Source of the DNA: Rhizobacter sp. Root404
GTDB taxonomy: Bacteria; Pseudomonadota; Gammaproteobacteria; Burkholderiales; Burkholderiaceae_C
Reading direction: 5' to 3'
DNA length: 64,000 nt
Assembly (NCBI RefSeq): GCF_001425865.1
Contig: NZ_LMDS01000004.1
Span: 313,515 to 377,514 of the forward strand
The notes under the pieces: generated by a model
What the model was told of the DNA's origin: nothing
The model's input: only the letters and a program-made list of their open reading frames with translations
The model's database searches: none
Made by a program: the position numbers and the translations under genes
Part shown: positions 54,621 to 63,719 of the stretch, piece by piece
How the letters are laid out: each line of letters starts with the position of its first letter
How positions within the stretch are numbered: position 1 is the first letter of the stretch

Positions 54621-56312
54621 TCAGCACTTGTGCCAATCCTCTCCCGGCTCGTGCGGCTGCATCGCCAGCGACACCGCCTGTTGCAGCGCACTGATGTCGA
54701 ACGGCTTCGTGAGGATGGATTGGGTGCCGACCACGAGCCCCACTTCGGCCATGTCCGCATACCCGGTCGCCAGCACCACGGGCAAGCCGGGGCGTTGCGC
54801 ACGCGCGGCCTTGATCACGTCGGCACCGTTCATCAGCGGCATCGCGTAGTCGACGATCAGCAGTTCGGGCTCGACCGCGTCCAGCAACGCCAGCCCCGCG
54901 ACGCCGTCTGCCGCCGCGGTGACGGCGTGTCCCGACAGCTCGAGGCTGTCCACGATGACGCGGCGCACTTCCGGATCGTCTTCGATCACGAGGATCCGGC
55001 GTCCTGCGCTGCCCACGCCCTCGGACACGACCTGGCGTTCGTCATCGCCACCTTCTGCCTCGACGCGAGGAAAGACCATTTCCACGCGCGTGCCTCGCCC
55101 CTGCGTGCTGACGATGCGCGCGCTGCCGCCCGATTGACGGGCGAAACCGTACACCTGGCTCAGGCCGAGACCGGTACCGCTGCCGAGCGGCTTGGTCGTG
55201 AAGAACGGCTCGAACACCTTCGACAGCAGATTGGGCGCGATCCCCTCGCCCTGGTCCGCGACGGTCACGACGACATTCGGCGGCTCGTCGGAATCGGGAC
55301 CCGCTTCGTCCGCGGTGATGCGCGTGGAGATCGTGAGGCGGCCGCCTCGCGGCATCGCATCCCGGGCGTTGACCGCCAGGTTCAGAAGCGCCATCTCGAA
55401 CTGCCCGGAATCGAGCCGCGCCCAGGCCGGCTCGTCGCACAGGTCGTAATCGATGTGCACGGCGGCACCCACCGATACCGCGAGCAGGTCCTGCATCTCG
55501 GCCAGCAGCGCCCGCACGTCGACGACCTTCGGCACCAGCGACTGCACGCGGGCGAACGAAAGCAGTTGCGCGGTCAGTTTCGAGCCGCGGCCGATCGCCT
55601 GACGCGCCCGGTCGGCGAGAGCGGTGGCGCGCGGATCGGTCGATCGGCGCACCAGAAGCTCGAGGTTCATGCTGACCGCCTGCAGCAGGTTGTTGAAATC
55701 ATGCGCGATGCCGCCGGTGAGCCGCCCGATCGCCTCGAGCTTCTGCACTTGCACCAGCGCCGACTGGGCACGCTCGCGCTCGGCGATTTCCGCCATCAGG
55801 CGGTCGTTGGCCGACGCCAGGGCCTGCGTGCGCGACTCGATGCGCGATTCGAGTTCCCGGTTGAGCCGTTCGACCGTGGCGCGCGCCGCATCGAGTTCCT
55901 GCAGGTGATCGCGTGTCTGGTATTGGCGGGTGCGTGCCCGCAGCGACACCTCAGTGGCGCGCACCAGGGTTTCCGCGTCGACCGGCCGTTCCAGCAGCAC
56001 GACGTTGCCCAGCGCCCGAAGCGGCGTCGGGCGAGTACGCGGGTCGGCTCGCGCCCGCAGCACCACGAAAGGAAAGTCGGACCAGGTCGGCTGCTGCTTC
56101 AGCCAGTCGTCGATGGCGGTCGAGTCCACCGCGCCGAACGCCTCCTCCGTGGCGATAGCGGCCGCCGCACCCTCTTGCAGCCCGCGCAACAGGTCGAACG
56201 GCGTCATGCAGACCTGCGTCTCGACGCCGCGCGCGTCGAGAACCTTGCGCATGACCTCGGCATCACGCCCGCGTGGTGCGAACAGCAGCACCCGGTGCGA
56301 TGAGTTCTTCAC
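54621..56312 (-). CDS. Hybrid sensor histidine kinase/response regulator coupled to KaiC-like gene
   Basis: A 563-residue protein. The N-terminal ~125 residues look like a receiver-type fold with weak motif conservation ([19 protein letters not shown]). A coiled coil (~135-185) leads to HisKA ([14 protein letters not shown], phospho-His ~204) and HATPase ([46 protein letters not shown]). The C-terminal receiver (~430-550) has [13 protein letters not shown], the Asp in [13 protein letters not shown] (~486) and ILTKPFD. The start is GTG at 56312 overlapping the KaiC-like stop (GTGA), so production of the two is linked. Confidence 0.92.
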   Translation of the reverse strand: MKNSSHRVLLFAPRGRDAEVMRKVLDARGVETQVCMTPFDLLRGLQEGAAAAIATEEAFGAVDSTAIDDWLKQQPTWSDFPFVVLRARADPRTRPTPLRALGNVVLLERPVDAETLVRATEVSLRARTRQYQTRDHLQELDAARATVERLNRELESRIESRTQALASANDRLMAEIAERERAQSALVQVQKLEAIGRLTGGIAHDFNNLLQAVSMNLELLVRRSTDPRATALADRARQAIGRGSKLTAQLLSFARVQSLVPKVVDVRALLAEMQDLLAVSVGAAVHIDYDLCDEPAWARLDSGQFEMALLNLAVNARDAMPRGGRLTISTRITADEAGPDSDEPPNVVVTVADQGEGIAPNLLSKVFEPFFTTKPLGSGTGLGLSQVYGFARQSGGSARIVSTQGRGTRVEMVFPRVEAEGGDDERQVVSEGVGSAGRRILVIEDDPEVRRVIVDSLELSGHAVTAAADGVAGLALLDAVEPELLIVDYAMPLMNGADVIKAARAQRPGLPVVLATGYADMAEVGLVVGTQSILTKPFDISALQQAVSLAMQPHEPGEDWHKC

Positions 56313-57820
56313 TGGCCCTCGATCAGCGGGCTATCCCCGAGCAGCGACTGCTTGCCTCGATAGGTCGGCACGCCCATCATCACGCCGTCGAAATCCGTGA
56401 GTGCCGCGCCTACTTCGATGCCCGCCGGGCCGAGCCTGAATTCCCGAATGGTCACTTCATGGTCGTTGGTGCGGCTCTTGACGACGGACACCGCCTTCAG
56501 CAAGCTGCCGCTCGCCTCGAAGAAGCTGAACAACATGATGGCGTCGCTCAGGTAGCTCAGGTCGACGTCGTTGCGGCTGGTGCCGAACAGGCCATGCTGG
56601 CTGAGTACCACCAGCGAGGCCACGCCGCGCTGGTTCAGGTACATCAGCAGTTCGTGCATCTGCAGGATCAGGAACTTGCCGCCCGGCATGGCCTGCAGGT
56701 ACGCGTTCAGGCTGTCGATGCCGAGCATCGTGACACCGCGAACCTCCACCGCACGCCGCACGATGGTCGCGAACTCGCCGGGGGAGAGCGCCGCGGGATC
56801 CAGGGCCACGATCTCCAGCTGACCACTCGCGATGTACGGCGCCAGCGGCATGCTCAAGGCATCGCAGCGCGCGAGCAGGGTCGACAGCCCTTCATCGAAC
56901 AGGTAGTACGACGCCTTCTCGCCGCGCTTCAGCGCTGCGATGAGGCATGACATGGCCGTCGTCGTCTTGCCGACACCCGAGGGGCCGAGCAGCAAGGTGT
57001 TGGTGCCGTGCGCGAGGCCGCCGCCGAGCAGCTTGTCCAACTGCGTGTTGCCGCTGGGCGCTCCGGTCGGGACGAAGCCCTTGCCGTGCTCGGAGGCGAT
57101 CAGGCGCGGGAAGACTTCGATCCCGCCGGTGTTCAAGCGGAAGTCGTGCTCGCCGCCGCGGAACCTGACACCGCGCAGCTTCACAACCCGGATGCGGCGC
57201 TTGCCTTCGCCATAGTCATCCGGGTTCTGCATCAGCGCCAGCACGCCGTGCGCGATGCTGTGCAGCTGCAGGTCCGACGCCTTCGACGACATGTCGTCCA
57301 GCAGCAGGACCGTGCAGCCGATTCCGGCGAAGAAGTGTTTCAGGGCCAGGATCTGCCGCCGGTACCGCAGCGGGTCCTGCGCCAGCAGCCGCATCTCGGA
57401 CAGGCTGTCGAAGACGATGCGGGCAGGCCTGACGCGCTCGACCTCCTTGAGCACGCGCTGGGTGGTCTCACTCAGCTCCACTTCGGAAGGGTGCAGGATC
57501 GATTGTTCGAGCTCCTCGGCCATCGTCGGCCCGTTCGAGAGCTCGAAGATCGCGACGCCGTCCAGCGTCCACCCGTGCGACTGCGCGACCATCTGCAGCT
57601 CCGCACCCGTCTCTGACAGGGTCACATACAACCCCCGCTGTCCCGCGGCAAGCCCGGCGAGCAGGAACTGAATGCCCAGCGTCGTCTTGCCGGCCCCGGG
57701 TGACCCTTCGACGACGTACAGGTGATGTTGGGGGAGGCCTCCGCACAGCACCTCGTCCAGGCCGGGGATGCCTGTGGATGCAAACGGCTGCAGCGGGACG
57801 GCAATCGCTTCTTTGACCAT
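56309..57820 (-). CDS. KaiC-like circadian-clock-type double RecA ATPase
   Basis: A 503-residue protein with two RecA/KaiC domains. CI: GIPGLDEVLCGGLPQHH, Walker A GSPGAGKTT (~res 37), DSLSEMRLLA. CII: NTQLDKLLGGGLAHGTN, Walker A GPSGVGKTT (~280), LGIDSLNAYLQAMPGG. Signature glutamates of Synechococcus KaiC appear as single Glu (TLSETG, FDEG). By-eye alignment puts SY (in DVDLSYLSDAIML) at the phospho-dyad Ser431-Thr432. No kaiA or kaiB gene is in the window. The gene is coupled to the hybrid kinase by a 4-bp overlap. ATG at 57820 avoids an unlikely 24-residue basic extension. Confidence 0.92.
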   Translation of the reverse strand: MVKEAIAVPLQPFASTGIPGLDEVLCGGLPQHHLYVVEGSPGAGKTTLGIQFLLAGLAAGQRGLYVTLSETGAELQMVAQSHGWTLDGVAIFELSNGPTMAEELEQSILHPSEVELSETTQRVLKEVERVRPARIVFDSLSEMRLLAQDPLRYRRQILALKHFFAGIGCTVLLLDDMSSKASDLQLHSIAHGVLALMQNPDDYGEGKRRIRVVKLRGVRFRGGEHDFRLNTGGIEVFPRLIASEHGKGFVPTGAPSGNTQLDKLLGGGLAHGTNTLLLGPSGVGKTTTAMSCLIAALKRGEKASYYLFDEGLSTLLARCDALSMPLAPYIASGQLEIVALDPAALSPGEFATIVRRAVEVRGVTMLGIDSLNAYLQAMPGGKFLILQMHELLMYLNQRGVASLVVLSQHGLFGTSRNDVDLSYLSDAIMLFSFFEASGSLLKAVSVVKSRTNDHEVTIREFRLGPAGIEVGAALTDFDGVMMGVPTYRGKQSLLGDSPLIEGQ

Positions 57821-57914
57821 GCCGCACAATGAACGCTGCCTCGACGGTCGTCCATCGGTCGGAAGCCTGCCGCCGGGCAGGTAAATTCCCACAGCGCCCG
57901 GCGCGTCGCCGGGG

Positions 57915-59024
57915 CTAGGTAGCGCCCTCCCGGGGCAGGGTGACTTCGAAGCGCGTCGTGCCGCCCTCGGACACGACCCCGATCCGGCCGCCGTGCGCGA
58001 TGACGATCTGCTCGACGATGTAGAGCCCCAGGCCCAGCCCGTCGTCGTCCTCCTTGCCGGCTCGGGTAAGCGGGTCGAAGAGCGTGGCCAAGTGCTGCGC
58101 CGGGATGGCCTGCCCTGCGTTTTCGACCGCGAAGATCACGGTCTCAGACGTCCCGGTCAACTGCACCCGGACCGGCTCGGAGAACCCGTACTTCAGGGCA
58201 TTGCTGACGAGATTGCCCAGCACCTGGTGAATCCGGTTGCTGTCCCAGTGGCCGACGGCGTCGCCCTGGGTCACCAGCTCCAGACGCGCGTCGGGAAAGG
58301 CGGTGCGGATCAGGTCGAGCTCGTCGTTGAACACTGCGTTCAGGTCGACTTTCTCGCGCTTGATGCGAATGCCAACGCCCAGCCGCGTCCGGCTGAAATC
58401 CACCAGTTCGTCGAGCAGCGCACGCATGCGCGCACCGCTCTTGAGCAGGCGCTCGCCGACGGCGGACAGGTCCGCGCCGGTGTTCATTCGCACCACGTGC
58501 CTGGCCGTGAGCAGGATGGCCATCAGCGGATTGCGCATGTCGTGTCCGAGCATGCCGAGCAACAGGTTGCGGCTGCGCTCCACCTCAGCGTTGAAGGTCG
58601 CGATGGATTCGGCCAGCGCCTGGTCGATGGCCTCGTTGAACCTCAGCATGTCCTGGAAGTCGGTGACCTGAAAATGCGCCTGCAACCCCCACAGCCGCAG
58701 GACGCTCGCCCGCAGCGCGCGGTATTCGCCCGCCATCTGGTTGATGTCGAATCCGTCTTGCGCCCGCAACTGCGCGTGCAATTCGGCGGCCGTGTCTGGC
58801 AGGTTCGGATCGACCGGCGCCAGCCCTTTGGACTTCTCGGACTGCTCGAAATCCGTTTGCCCCCTTCCGAGATCCTTGGCGATCACGCGAAGCAATTGCC
58901 CGGCGTGATCCCGCAGGCGCAACGCGCTCATGGTGCCGGCGGCCGGCAGGAGGGTCGCCGCGTACTGCTGCCATTCGGCGAGGATCGCCTCCTCGGAGCT
59001 CAGGATGAATTCGCCCAGTCTCAT
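57915..59024 (-). CDS. Sensor histidine kinase with RsbRD-like N-terminal domain
   Basis: About 369 residues, no membrane helices. The N-terminal ~140 residues (RLGEFILSSEEAILAEW, DGFDINQMAGEYRALRASVL) look like the RsbRD-type domain seen in Burkholderiales kinases of this kind. HisKA has LGMLGHDMRNPLMAIL (phospho-His ~158), and HATPase has LGNLVSNALKYG and DDGLGLGLYIVEQI. ATG at 59024 is used; an upstream TTG at 59054 is possible. It sits upstream of the KaiC-like gene in the same direction with a 94-bp gap, so it may belong to the same signalling pathway. Confidence 0.9.
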   Translation of the reverse strand: MRLGEFILSSEEAILAEWQQYAATLLPAAGTMSALRLRDHAGQLLRVIAKDLGRGQTDFEQSEKSKGLAPVDPNLPDTAAELHAQLRAQDGFDINQMAGEYRALRASVLRLWGLQAHFQVTDFQDMLRFNEAIDQALAESIATFNAEVERSRNLLLGMLGHDMRNPLMAILLTARHVVRMNTGADLSAVGERLLKSGARMRALLDELVDFSRTRLGVGIRIKREKVDLNAVFNDELDLIRTAFPDARLELVTQGDAVGHWDSNRIHQVLGNLVSNALKYGFSEPVRVQLTGTSETVIFAVENAGQAIPAQHLATLFDPLTRAGKEDDDGLGLGLYIVEQIVIAHGGRIGVVSEGGTTRFEVTLPREGAT

Positions 59025-59214
59025 GGCCACGTGCTCGACGACAGTCTTGGACAAGACGGAACCGGGATATTAGCCATCGCCGCGTGGTCTGGGGAACTAC
59101 TTGCACTGCCACTGGCGGCGCACTCCTCGATTTCAGGGGCCGCTCGGTGCCGAAGGGAGTGGGCGGCGGCTGCCGCGCAGCGACAAGGCGTTACGGAACG
59201 CTTCAGTGACATCG

Positions 59215-59427
59215 TCAGTCGGCCAAGGGCGTCGGTCGGGTGGCCGCCACCATCGTCGCCTCGAGGGCCATATTCATATCTAGGAATGACTCTGCCAGGG
59301 TTGACCAGTTGACCGTCTGCCCAGCCGTTTGGTCTGCATGCAATTGCAGGTATTGCTTGCGCAGCCTTTGCCAAGCGGCGCGCACCATGAGGAGCGAATC
59401 GTCGGTCGTCGTGTCCGTGTGTCGCAT
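59215..59427 (-). CDS. Small hypothetical protein
   Basis: A 70-residue soluble protein, mostly helical by composition (AAWQRLRKQYLQLHADQTAG, then STLAESFLDMNMALEA). No signal peptide, membrane segment or known motif is recognised. It is upstream of and in the same direction as the kinase/KaiC genes, so it may be a small partner of that set. The coding call rests on length, codon-like composition and position only. Confidence 0.45.
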   Translation of the reverse strand: MRHTDTTTDDSLLMVRAAWQRLRKQYLQLHADQTAGQTVNWSTLAESFLDMNMALEATMVAATRPTPLAD

Positions 59428-60082
59428 AGGTGGCCCACGCCTTTCGGCGAGCCAGATGGATGTGGCTGAAAGGTTAGGCGCAACCGGTCACCCCGATCGT
59501 CTGAAAGAACGAGGTCTGTACCCTTCAGTTCCGTGCATCGACATTGAGTTGCCGAGGACGCCGAATGGGGGCATTTGTTGGAGAACGATCAAAAGGCGGC
59601 GAATAGACAACGCCGGGAACTTCCAGCGAACTCAGATGATTGGATGCGCTGCGAGCGTGCCACATACCGCACGATCCAGCGCCTTGTTTCGGTTCGAGCA
59701 GCATCCCGAAACATGGACGAGCTGATGGATTACGTCGAAAGTTTCGCGCGCGCCACCCTCCAGCGCTTCCGTTAACTCTTCCACGGTCGCATCGTCGGCG
59801 CCGAACATTCCAAATGCCTTCGTCGTGTGGCAGCGACTCGGCGCTGAAGGACGGCTTGCGGGTGAAGGCAGCGGGAAGAGAGAGTCGAGCGCCTGAGATG
59901 CAGCGATAGCTGCTTAGCGCTAGGCGAATTAGCTAACCGCTTCCGACCCTCACAGACATTCTTATAGTTCAAGCTGCCGGAAACCGTCATTGGCTGGCGG
60001 TTGTCACGAGCGCTCGATGGACGGTTTAGGCCACGTATTGGCGCAGGGTGCCCAAGTCTCTCTCCCTTTGCTCGCCAGCTCG
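59428..60082. other. 655-bp stretch with no intact gene; possible kinase remnant
   Basis: No complete gene is supported here. A plus-strand frame at 59575-59775 (TTG start, 66 residues) ends in a segment (IQRLVSVRAASRNMDELMDY) that reads like the start of a histidine-kinase catalytic region and then stops, so it may be a decayed kinase fragment. Part of the stretch (59890-59990) is AT-richer than its neighbours. It separates the leftward signalling genes from the 3' end of the decarboxylase gene. An 8-bp stem (TGCTCGCC / GGCGAGCA, 60069-60100) overlaps the decarboxylase stop but lacks a T run. Confidence 0.5.
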
Positions 60083-61564
60083 TTACCTCCGGGGCGAGCA
60101 GATGTCCGTGTCCGTCACCAACTCAGCACCGATTCGCAGCACATCTGCAACAAGCGCCCGGGCGTGATCCATGCCGCTGCGTTCCCCGACGAAACATGGA
60201 CGCAGCGCCAGGCTCCCGTTAAGGCGCGTCGTGCTCGGCATGTTGCGGTTCTCGTGCACCAAGCGTCGATGCAGGCGCTGGTTGAGCAGGTCGAGGTCGT
60301 TCACCCCCGGCGCCACGTAACGGAAACAGCAGATCGACAGCGTCGGCTCCTGCATCAGTTCCAGGTTCGGGTGCGTGCGCGCCAGCTGCGCGATGTGCGC
60401 TGCCATGTCGATGTGGCGCCGGATCCGATCGCGCATCCCTGCCACGCCGATCTCGCGGATCAGCGCCCACACCACTACGCCGCGGCAAGGCGCGCTGAGC
60501 TCGACGCCGAGGTCGTAGTACGGCAGACCGAAGTTGTCCATCGAATGCTGGAAGGCGGACGCGTCCGACGCGCCGGGTGCCATGCTGCCTTCGAGATACG
60601 GGGCCGGCTCCTGGGTGAAGGCGCGGCGAAGCAGTTCCCGATCGCGAACGAACGTGGCGCCGATGCCGACGGCCGCACCCAGCCATTTATGCGGGTCGAC
60701 GATGACGGAGTCAGCGAGTTCGAGGCCCTGGTACAACGGAGCGACACGCTCGTCGAGCACGCCCGGCAGCCCGTAGGCGCCGTCGACGTGGAACCAGATC
60801 CCGTGTTCTCGCGCGACCCGTCCCAGGGCGCTCAAGGGGTCGATGGCGCCCCGGTTGGTGGTGCCGGCGTTGCCGACGATGGCCATTGGCTGGATGCCAG
60901 CGCGCAGGTCATCGCCAATCGACTGACGGAGCGCGTCCACACGCATGCGGCCATCGCGGTCGCAGTCAATGGGGCGCACAGCTTGCCGGCCGAGGCCCAG
61001 CACGCCCGCCGAGCGCTGGATCGTGTGATGGGTTTCGGTGCTGGCGTACACCCCGACGCGACGCCCGACGCCCTCGGCGGCCGGGTCCTGGCCGAGGCGT
61101 TCGAACGTGCTCTGGCGGGCCGCGCCCAACGCGAGGAGATTGGCCACCGAGCCGCCGCTGCTGTAGATGCCCTGCATGGCGTTCAGGCCGAACATGTCGG
61201 CCAGCCAACGCAACGACAGTTCCTCGAGCAGGTTGAACGCCGTGTGCCCGTAACGCTGCGGCGACGCGATGCTCGCGGCCGTCGAGGCCAGCGTGGCCGC
61301 CGTGGCCGCACCGGTGGTGATGAACGAGCTGAATCCGGGCCTCGGAATCGAAGAGCCGTTCGGTATGACATGCCGGACCAGTTCCTCGGTCACGCGGTCG
61401 ATCCCGATGCCCGCGCGGGGCAGCGCGATCTCGAGATGCTCGCGCCAGCGCCGGCCGGGGTGCAGCGCATCAGGGTGCTCGAACCGCAGGAATTCGTCCA
61501 ACCCGGCGCCGACGCGCGACAGCAGGTCTTGCAGGCGGCCGGTCTCGGCGTGCCCGGTGCTCAT
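60083..61564 (-). CDS. PLP-dependent group II amino-acid decarboxylase
   Basis: A 493-residue decarboxylase of the aromatic-amino-acid/glutamate/cysteine-sulfinate family. Marks: GIYSSGGSVANLLAL, the ring-stacking His in ASTETHHTIQRSAG, the Asp in WFHVDGAYG, and the PLP lysine in VDPHKWLGAAVG. Substrate cannot be fixed from sequence: aromatic amino acids, diaminobutyrate and sulfur amino acids are all in the family. It is the last gene of the leftward operon and its ATG overlaps the stop of the AhpD-like gene (ATGA). Clustering with a cysteine synthase fusion makes a sulfur amino acid or a product of it an attractive but unproven substrate. Confidence 0.9.
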   Translation of the reverse strand: MSTGHAETGRLQDLLSRVGAGLDEFLRFEHPDALHPGRRWREHLEIALPRAGIGIDRVTEELVRHVIPNGSSIPRPGFSSFITTGAATAATLASTAASIASPQRYGHTAFNLLEELSLRWLADMFGLNAMQGIYSSGGSVANLLALGAARQSTFERLGQDPAAEGVGRRVGVYASTETHHTIQRSAGVLGLGRQAVRPIDCDRDGRMRVDALRQSIGDDLRAGIQPMAIVGNAGTTNRGAIDPLSALGRVAREHGIWFHVDGAYGLPGVLDERVAPLYQGLELADSVIVDPHKWLGAAVGIGATFVRDRELLRRAFTQEPAPYLEGSMAPGASDASAFQHSMDNFGLPYYDLGVELSAPCRGVVVWALIREIGVAGMRDRIRRHIDMAAHIAQLARTHPNLELMQEPTLSICCFRYVAPGVNDLDLLNQRLHRRLVHENRNMPSTTRLNGSLALRPCFVGERSGMDHARALVADVLRIGAELVTDTDICSPRR

Positions 61565-62208
61565 CGCGCACCGCCCGCGACGATGACCTCGACAGGCGTT
61601 GACACTGGCATGCGGGCCGGGGCATCCACGTCGATCGGCCGGCCGACCGTCAGTGCACTTCGCAACGGTTCGCCGAGTTCGGCGAACGGCGCGTCCGGCT
61701 TGACGCCCAATGCGTCGAGCAGCTTCGTGAAGAAGCCGCGACCGGCAGCCGCGGCGGCGATGTCGAAGATCTCGTCGTCGGCGAACCCGACCCGACGCAG
61801 CGAGCGAACGTCATCGGCGGTGATCTGCGATGCGTCTGCCGCGACCCGGCGTGCGAAATCGAGCAACGCCTTCTCTGCCTCGCTCAGGAAGTCCAAGGTG
61901 CGGCGTGCGGCGATCGAGATGATCTGATCGTCGTCGAAGAACTCCCGCAGGACCTTGCCATGCGCAAGCGCGCAGGCCGAATTACCCAGCTGGTGCGCGG
62001 CGGCGAAGGTCACGAGTTCGAAGCGGCGCCGGTCCATTGAGCGCTTGATTTCGGCAAGCAATTGCCCCCAGCGCGCCAGGACCTCGGGGCGGTGGCTGAA
62101 CACCTTGGCGTAGTTCGGTACGAAACCCCAACTGTCCTGCTGTCGACGGTACATGTCGGCGACCGCGTCGCGTGCGGCCTCCGGTGGTGTGGTGCTGATG
62201 AAGGTCAT
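61561..62208 (-). CDS. AhpD/carboxymuconolactone-decarboxylase-like (peroxidase-related) protein
   Basis: A 215-residue, mostly helical protein of the AhpD/CMD family. The active-site-like segment is HQLGNSACALAHGKVL, a CxxxH arrangement; the CxxC pair of true AhpD is missing, so classic alkylhydroperoxidase activity is uncertain. It keeps other peroxidase-related traits (DMYRRQQDSWGFVPNYAKVF at the N-terminus, cut here to its core WGFVPNYAKVFS). ATG at 62208 lies 14 bp past the previous stop. It overlaps the decarboxylase by 4 bp and likely has a redox or thiol-linked role in the pathway. Confidence 0.87.
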   Translation of the reverse strand: MTFISTTPPEAARDAVADMYRRQQDSWGFVPNYAKVFSHRPEVLARWGQLLAEIKRSMDRRRFELVTFAAAHQLGNSACALAHGKVLREFFDDDQIISIAARRTLDFLSEAEKALLDFARRVAADASQITADDVRSLRRVGFADDEIFDIAAAAAGRGFFTKLLDALGVKPDAPFAELGEPLRSALTVGRPIDVDAPARMPVSTPVEVIVAGGAR

Positions 62209-62221
62209 GGCCGTTCCCCGC

Positions 62222-63709
62222 TCAGGCTGCCTTGCGCGGGTGGAGCCACTTGGGCAGAAATTCGTCCGGGTCGATGGGAACACCGCTCTCGACCGCGACG
62301 TCGGCCCTCGCTAGCAGTTGATGCGCGCGCCCGGATCGGGCCGCATCGAACAAGTCCATGGCACCGCCCACATGCACGCCGCCGATCCATATCTGCGGGA
62401 TCGTCGGTGCACCGGTACGCTGCTTGAGTACCGCGCGAATCTTCGCACCCATGTCGTTTTGTTGGTAGGTGACGGAATCGATATCGACGCTCTTGAAGGC
62501 AATGCCCATGCGCGCGAACAGCTTGCGAGCGGCCCAGCAGAACTCGCACCACTCCAGCGCAAACATCACGACGGCGTTGTCCTGAACAGCCTGCGTGACC
62601 AGCGCTTCGGCTTGTGGATCGAGTGTGCTCGCCGGCGCGGGCGCTGCGAGCGCGGCACCCGGCGACGCGTCGAAGCGATAGCCCGGCGTCGAGCGCGAGA
62701 GGGCCAGTTCCTCATCGTTCATGTCGACCCCGATGCCGTCGAAGAGCGGCGTCGACAAGTAGCGCTCGCCGGTATCGGGCAGCATGCACACGATATGGCT
62801 GCCGGGCGGCGCACGCTTCGCGACCTCCAGCGCCGCGGCCAGCGTCGCGCCGCTGGACGTGCCAACGAAAATACCTTCCTGCGTGGCCAGGCGGCGTGCC
62901 AGCAGCAGCGCCTCGTTGCCGTTCACCGGCACGATTTCGTCGATCAGCCGTTCGCTGACGGCAGTCTCGACCAACCCCGAGATGAAATCCGGGCTCCAGC
63001 CCTGCATCAGGTGCGGGCGGAACATCGGGTGACTGGCGCTCGGACGACCCGCCCCATCGCGCTGCTGCGCAATCCCACTGCCAAGGAGCGGCGCGTTGTC
63101 GGGTTCGGCCGCGATGACGCGGATGCCGGCATCGGCCGCCTTCAACCCGCGCGCCACGCCGAGCAAGGTGCCACCGGTACCGAAGCCCGACACGAACGCG
63201 TGGATGCGCTCGCCTTCGAAGTCGGCCAGGATCTCCTGTGCGGTGGTGCGCGTGTGCACGTCGGCGTTGGCCTGGTTGTCGAACTGACGGCACAGGAACC
63301 AGCCGTGGGCTTCTGCCAGCTCGATGGCCTTGTTCAGCATGCCGGTGCCCTTCTCGGCCGCGGGCGTGAGCACGACCCGCGCGCCGAGAAAGCGCAGCAG
63401 CTTGCGCCGCTCCAGGCTGAAACTCTCCGCCATGGTCAGCACCAGCGGGTAGCCCCTTTGCGCGCAGACCATTGCCAGGCCGATGCCGGTGTTGCCGCTG
63501 GTGGCCTCGACCACCGTCTGGCCGGGCTTGAGCACGCCGCGGCGCTCGGCGTCCTCGATGACGGCCAAGGCCATGCGGTCCTTGACCGAGCCGAGCGGAT
63601 TGAACGACTCCAGCTTGACGTGGACGTGTACACCTTCCGGTGCGAGCTTGTTGAGCCGGACCAGGGGCGTGTTCCCGATGGTCTGCAGGATGTTGTCGTG
63701 ACGTGACAT
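62222..63709 (-). CDS. Cysteine synthase / glutaredoxin fusion protein
   Basis: A 495-residue fusion. Residues ~1-320 are an O-acetylserine sulfhydrylase/CBS-type PLP enzyme: TIGNTPLVRLNKL, PLP lysine in NPLGSVKDRMA, ATSGNTGIGLAM, phosphate loop SGFGTGGTLLG, and SSGAT. After a ~45-residue Ala/Pro-rich linker, residues ~368-470 form a glutaredoxin with the CxxC active site in LEWCEFCWAARKLF (~386-389), TVPxI-like GAPTIPQIWIGG and GGAMDLFDAARSG. So one chain both makes cysteine-like thiols and offers a thiol-disulfide exchanger. AGAGAG lies just before the ATG at 63709. Operon mates: methyltransferase upstream; AhpD-like and decarboxylase downstream. Confidence 0.92.
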   Translation of the reverse strand: MSRHDNILQTIGNTPLVRLNKLAPEGVHVHVKLESFNPLGSVKDRMALAVIEDAERRGVLKPGQTVVEATSGNTGIGLAMVCAQRGYPLVLTMAESFSLERRKLLRFLGARVVLTPAAEKGTGMLNKAIELAEAHGWFLCRQFDNQANADVHTRTTAQEILADFEGERIHAFVSGFGTGGTLLGVARGLKAADAGIRVIAAEPDNAPLLGSGIAQQRDGAGRPSASHPMFRPHLMQGWSPDFISGLVETAVSERLIDEIVPVNGNEALLLARRLATQEGIFVGTSSGATLAAALEVAKRAPPGSHIVCMLPDTGERYLSTPLFDGIGVDMNDEELALSRSTPGYRFDASPGAALAAPAPASTLDPQAEALVTQAVQDNAVVMFALEWCEFCWAARKLFARMGIAFKSVDIDSVTYQQNDMGAKIRAVLKQRTGAPTIPQIWIGGVHVGGAMDLFDAARSGRAHQLLARADVAVESGVPIDPDEFLPKWLHPRKAA

Positions 63710-63719
63710 GGTGCTCTCT

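Noticed and set aside
54603..56303. Continuation of the truncated response-regulator frame for ~560 codons
   Set aside because: It runs antisense through the hybrid kinase gene and has no similarity to any domain; the open frame is due to high GC.
60069..60100. 8-bp inverted repeat at the decarboxylase stop considered as a terminator
   Set aside because: The loop holds the stop codon and the downstream side on the minus strand is AAAGGGAG, without a T run.
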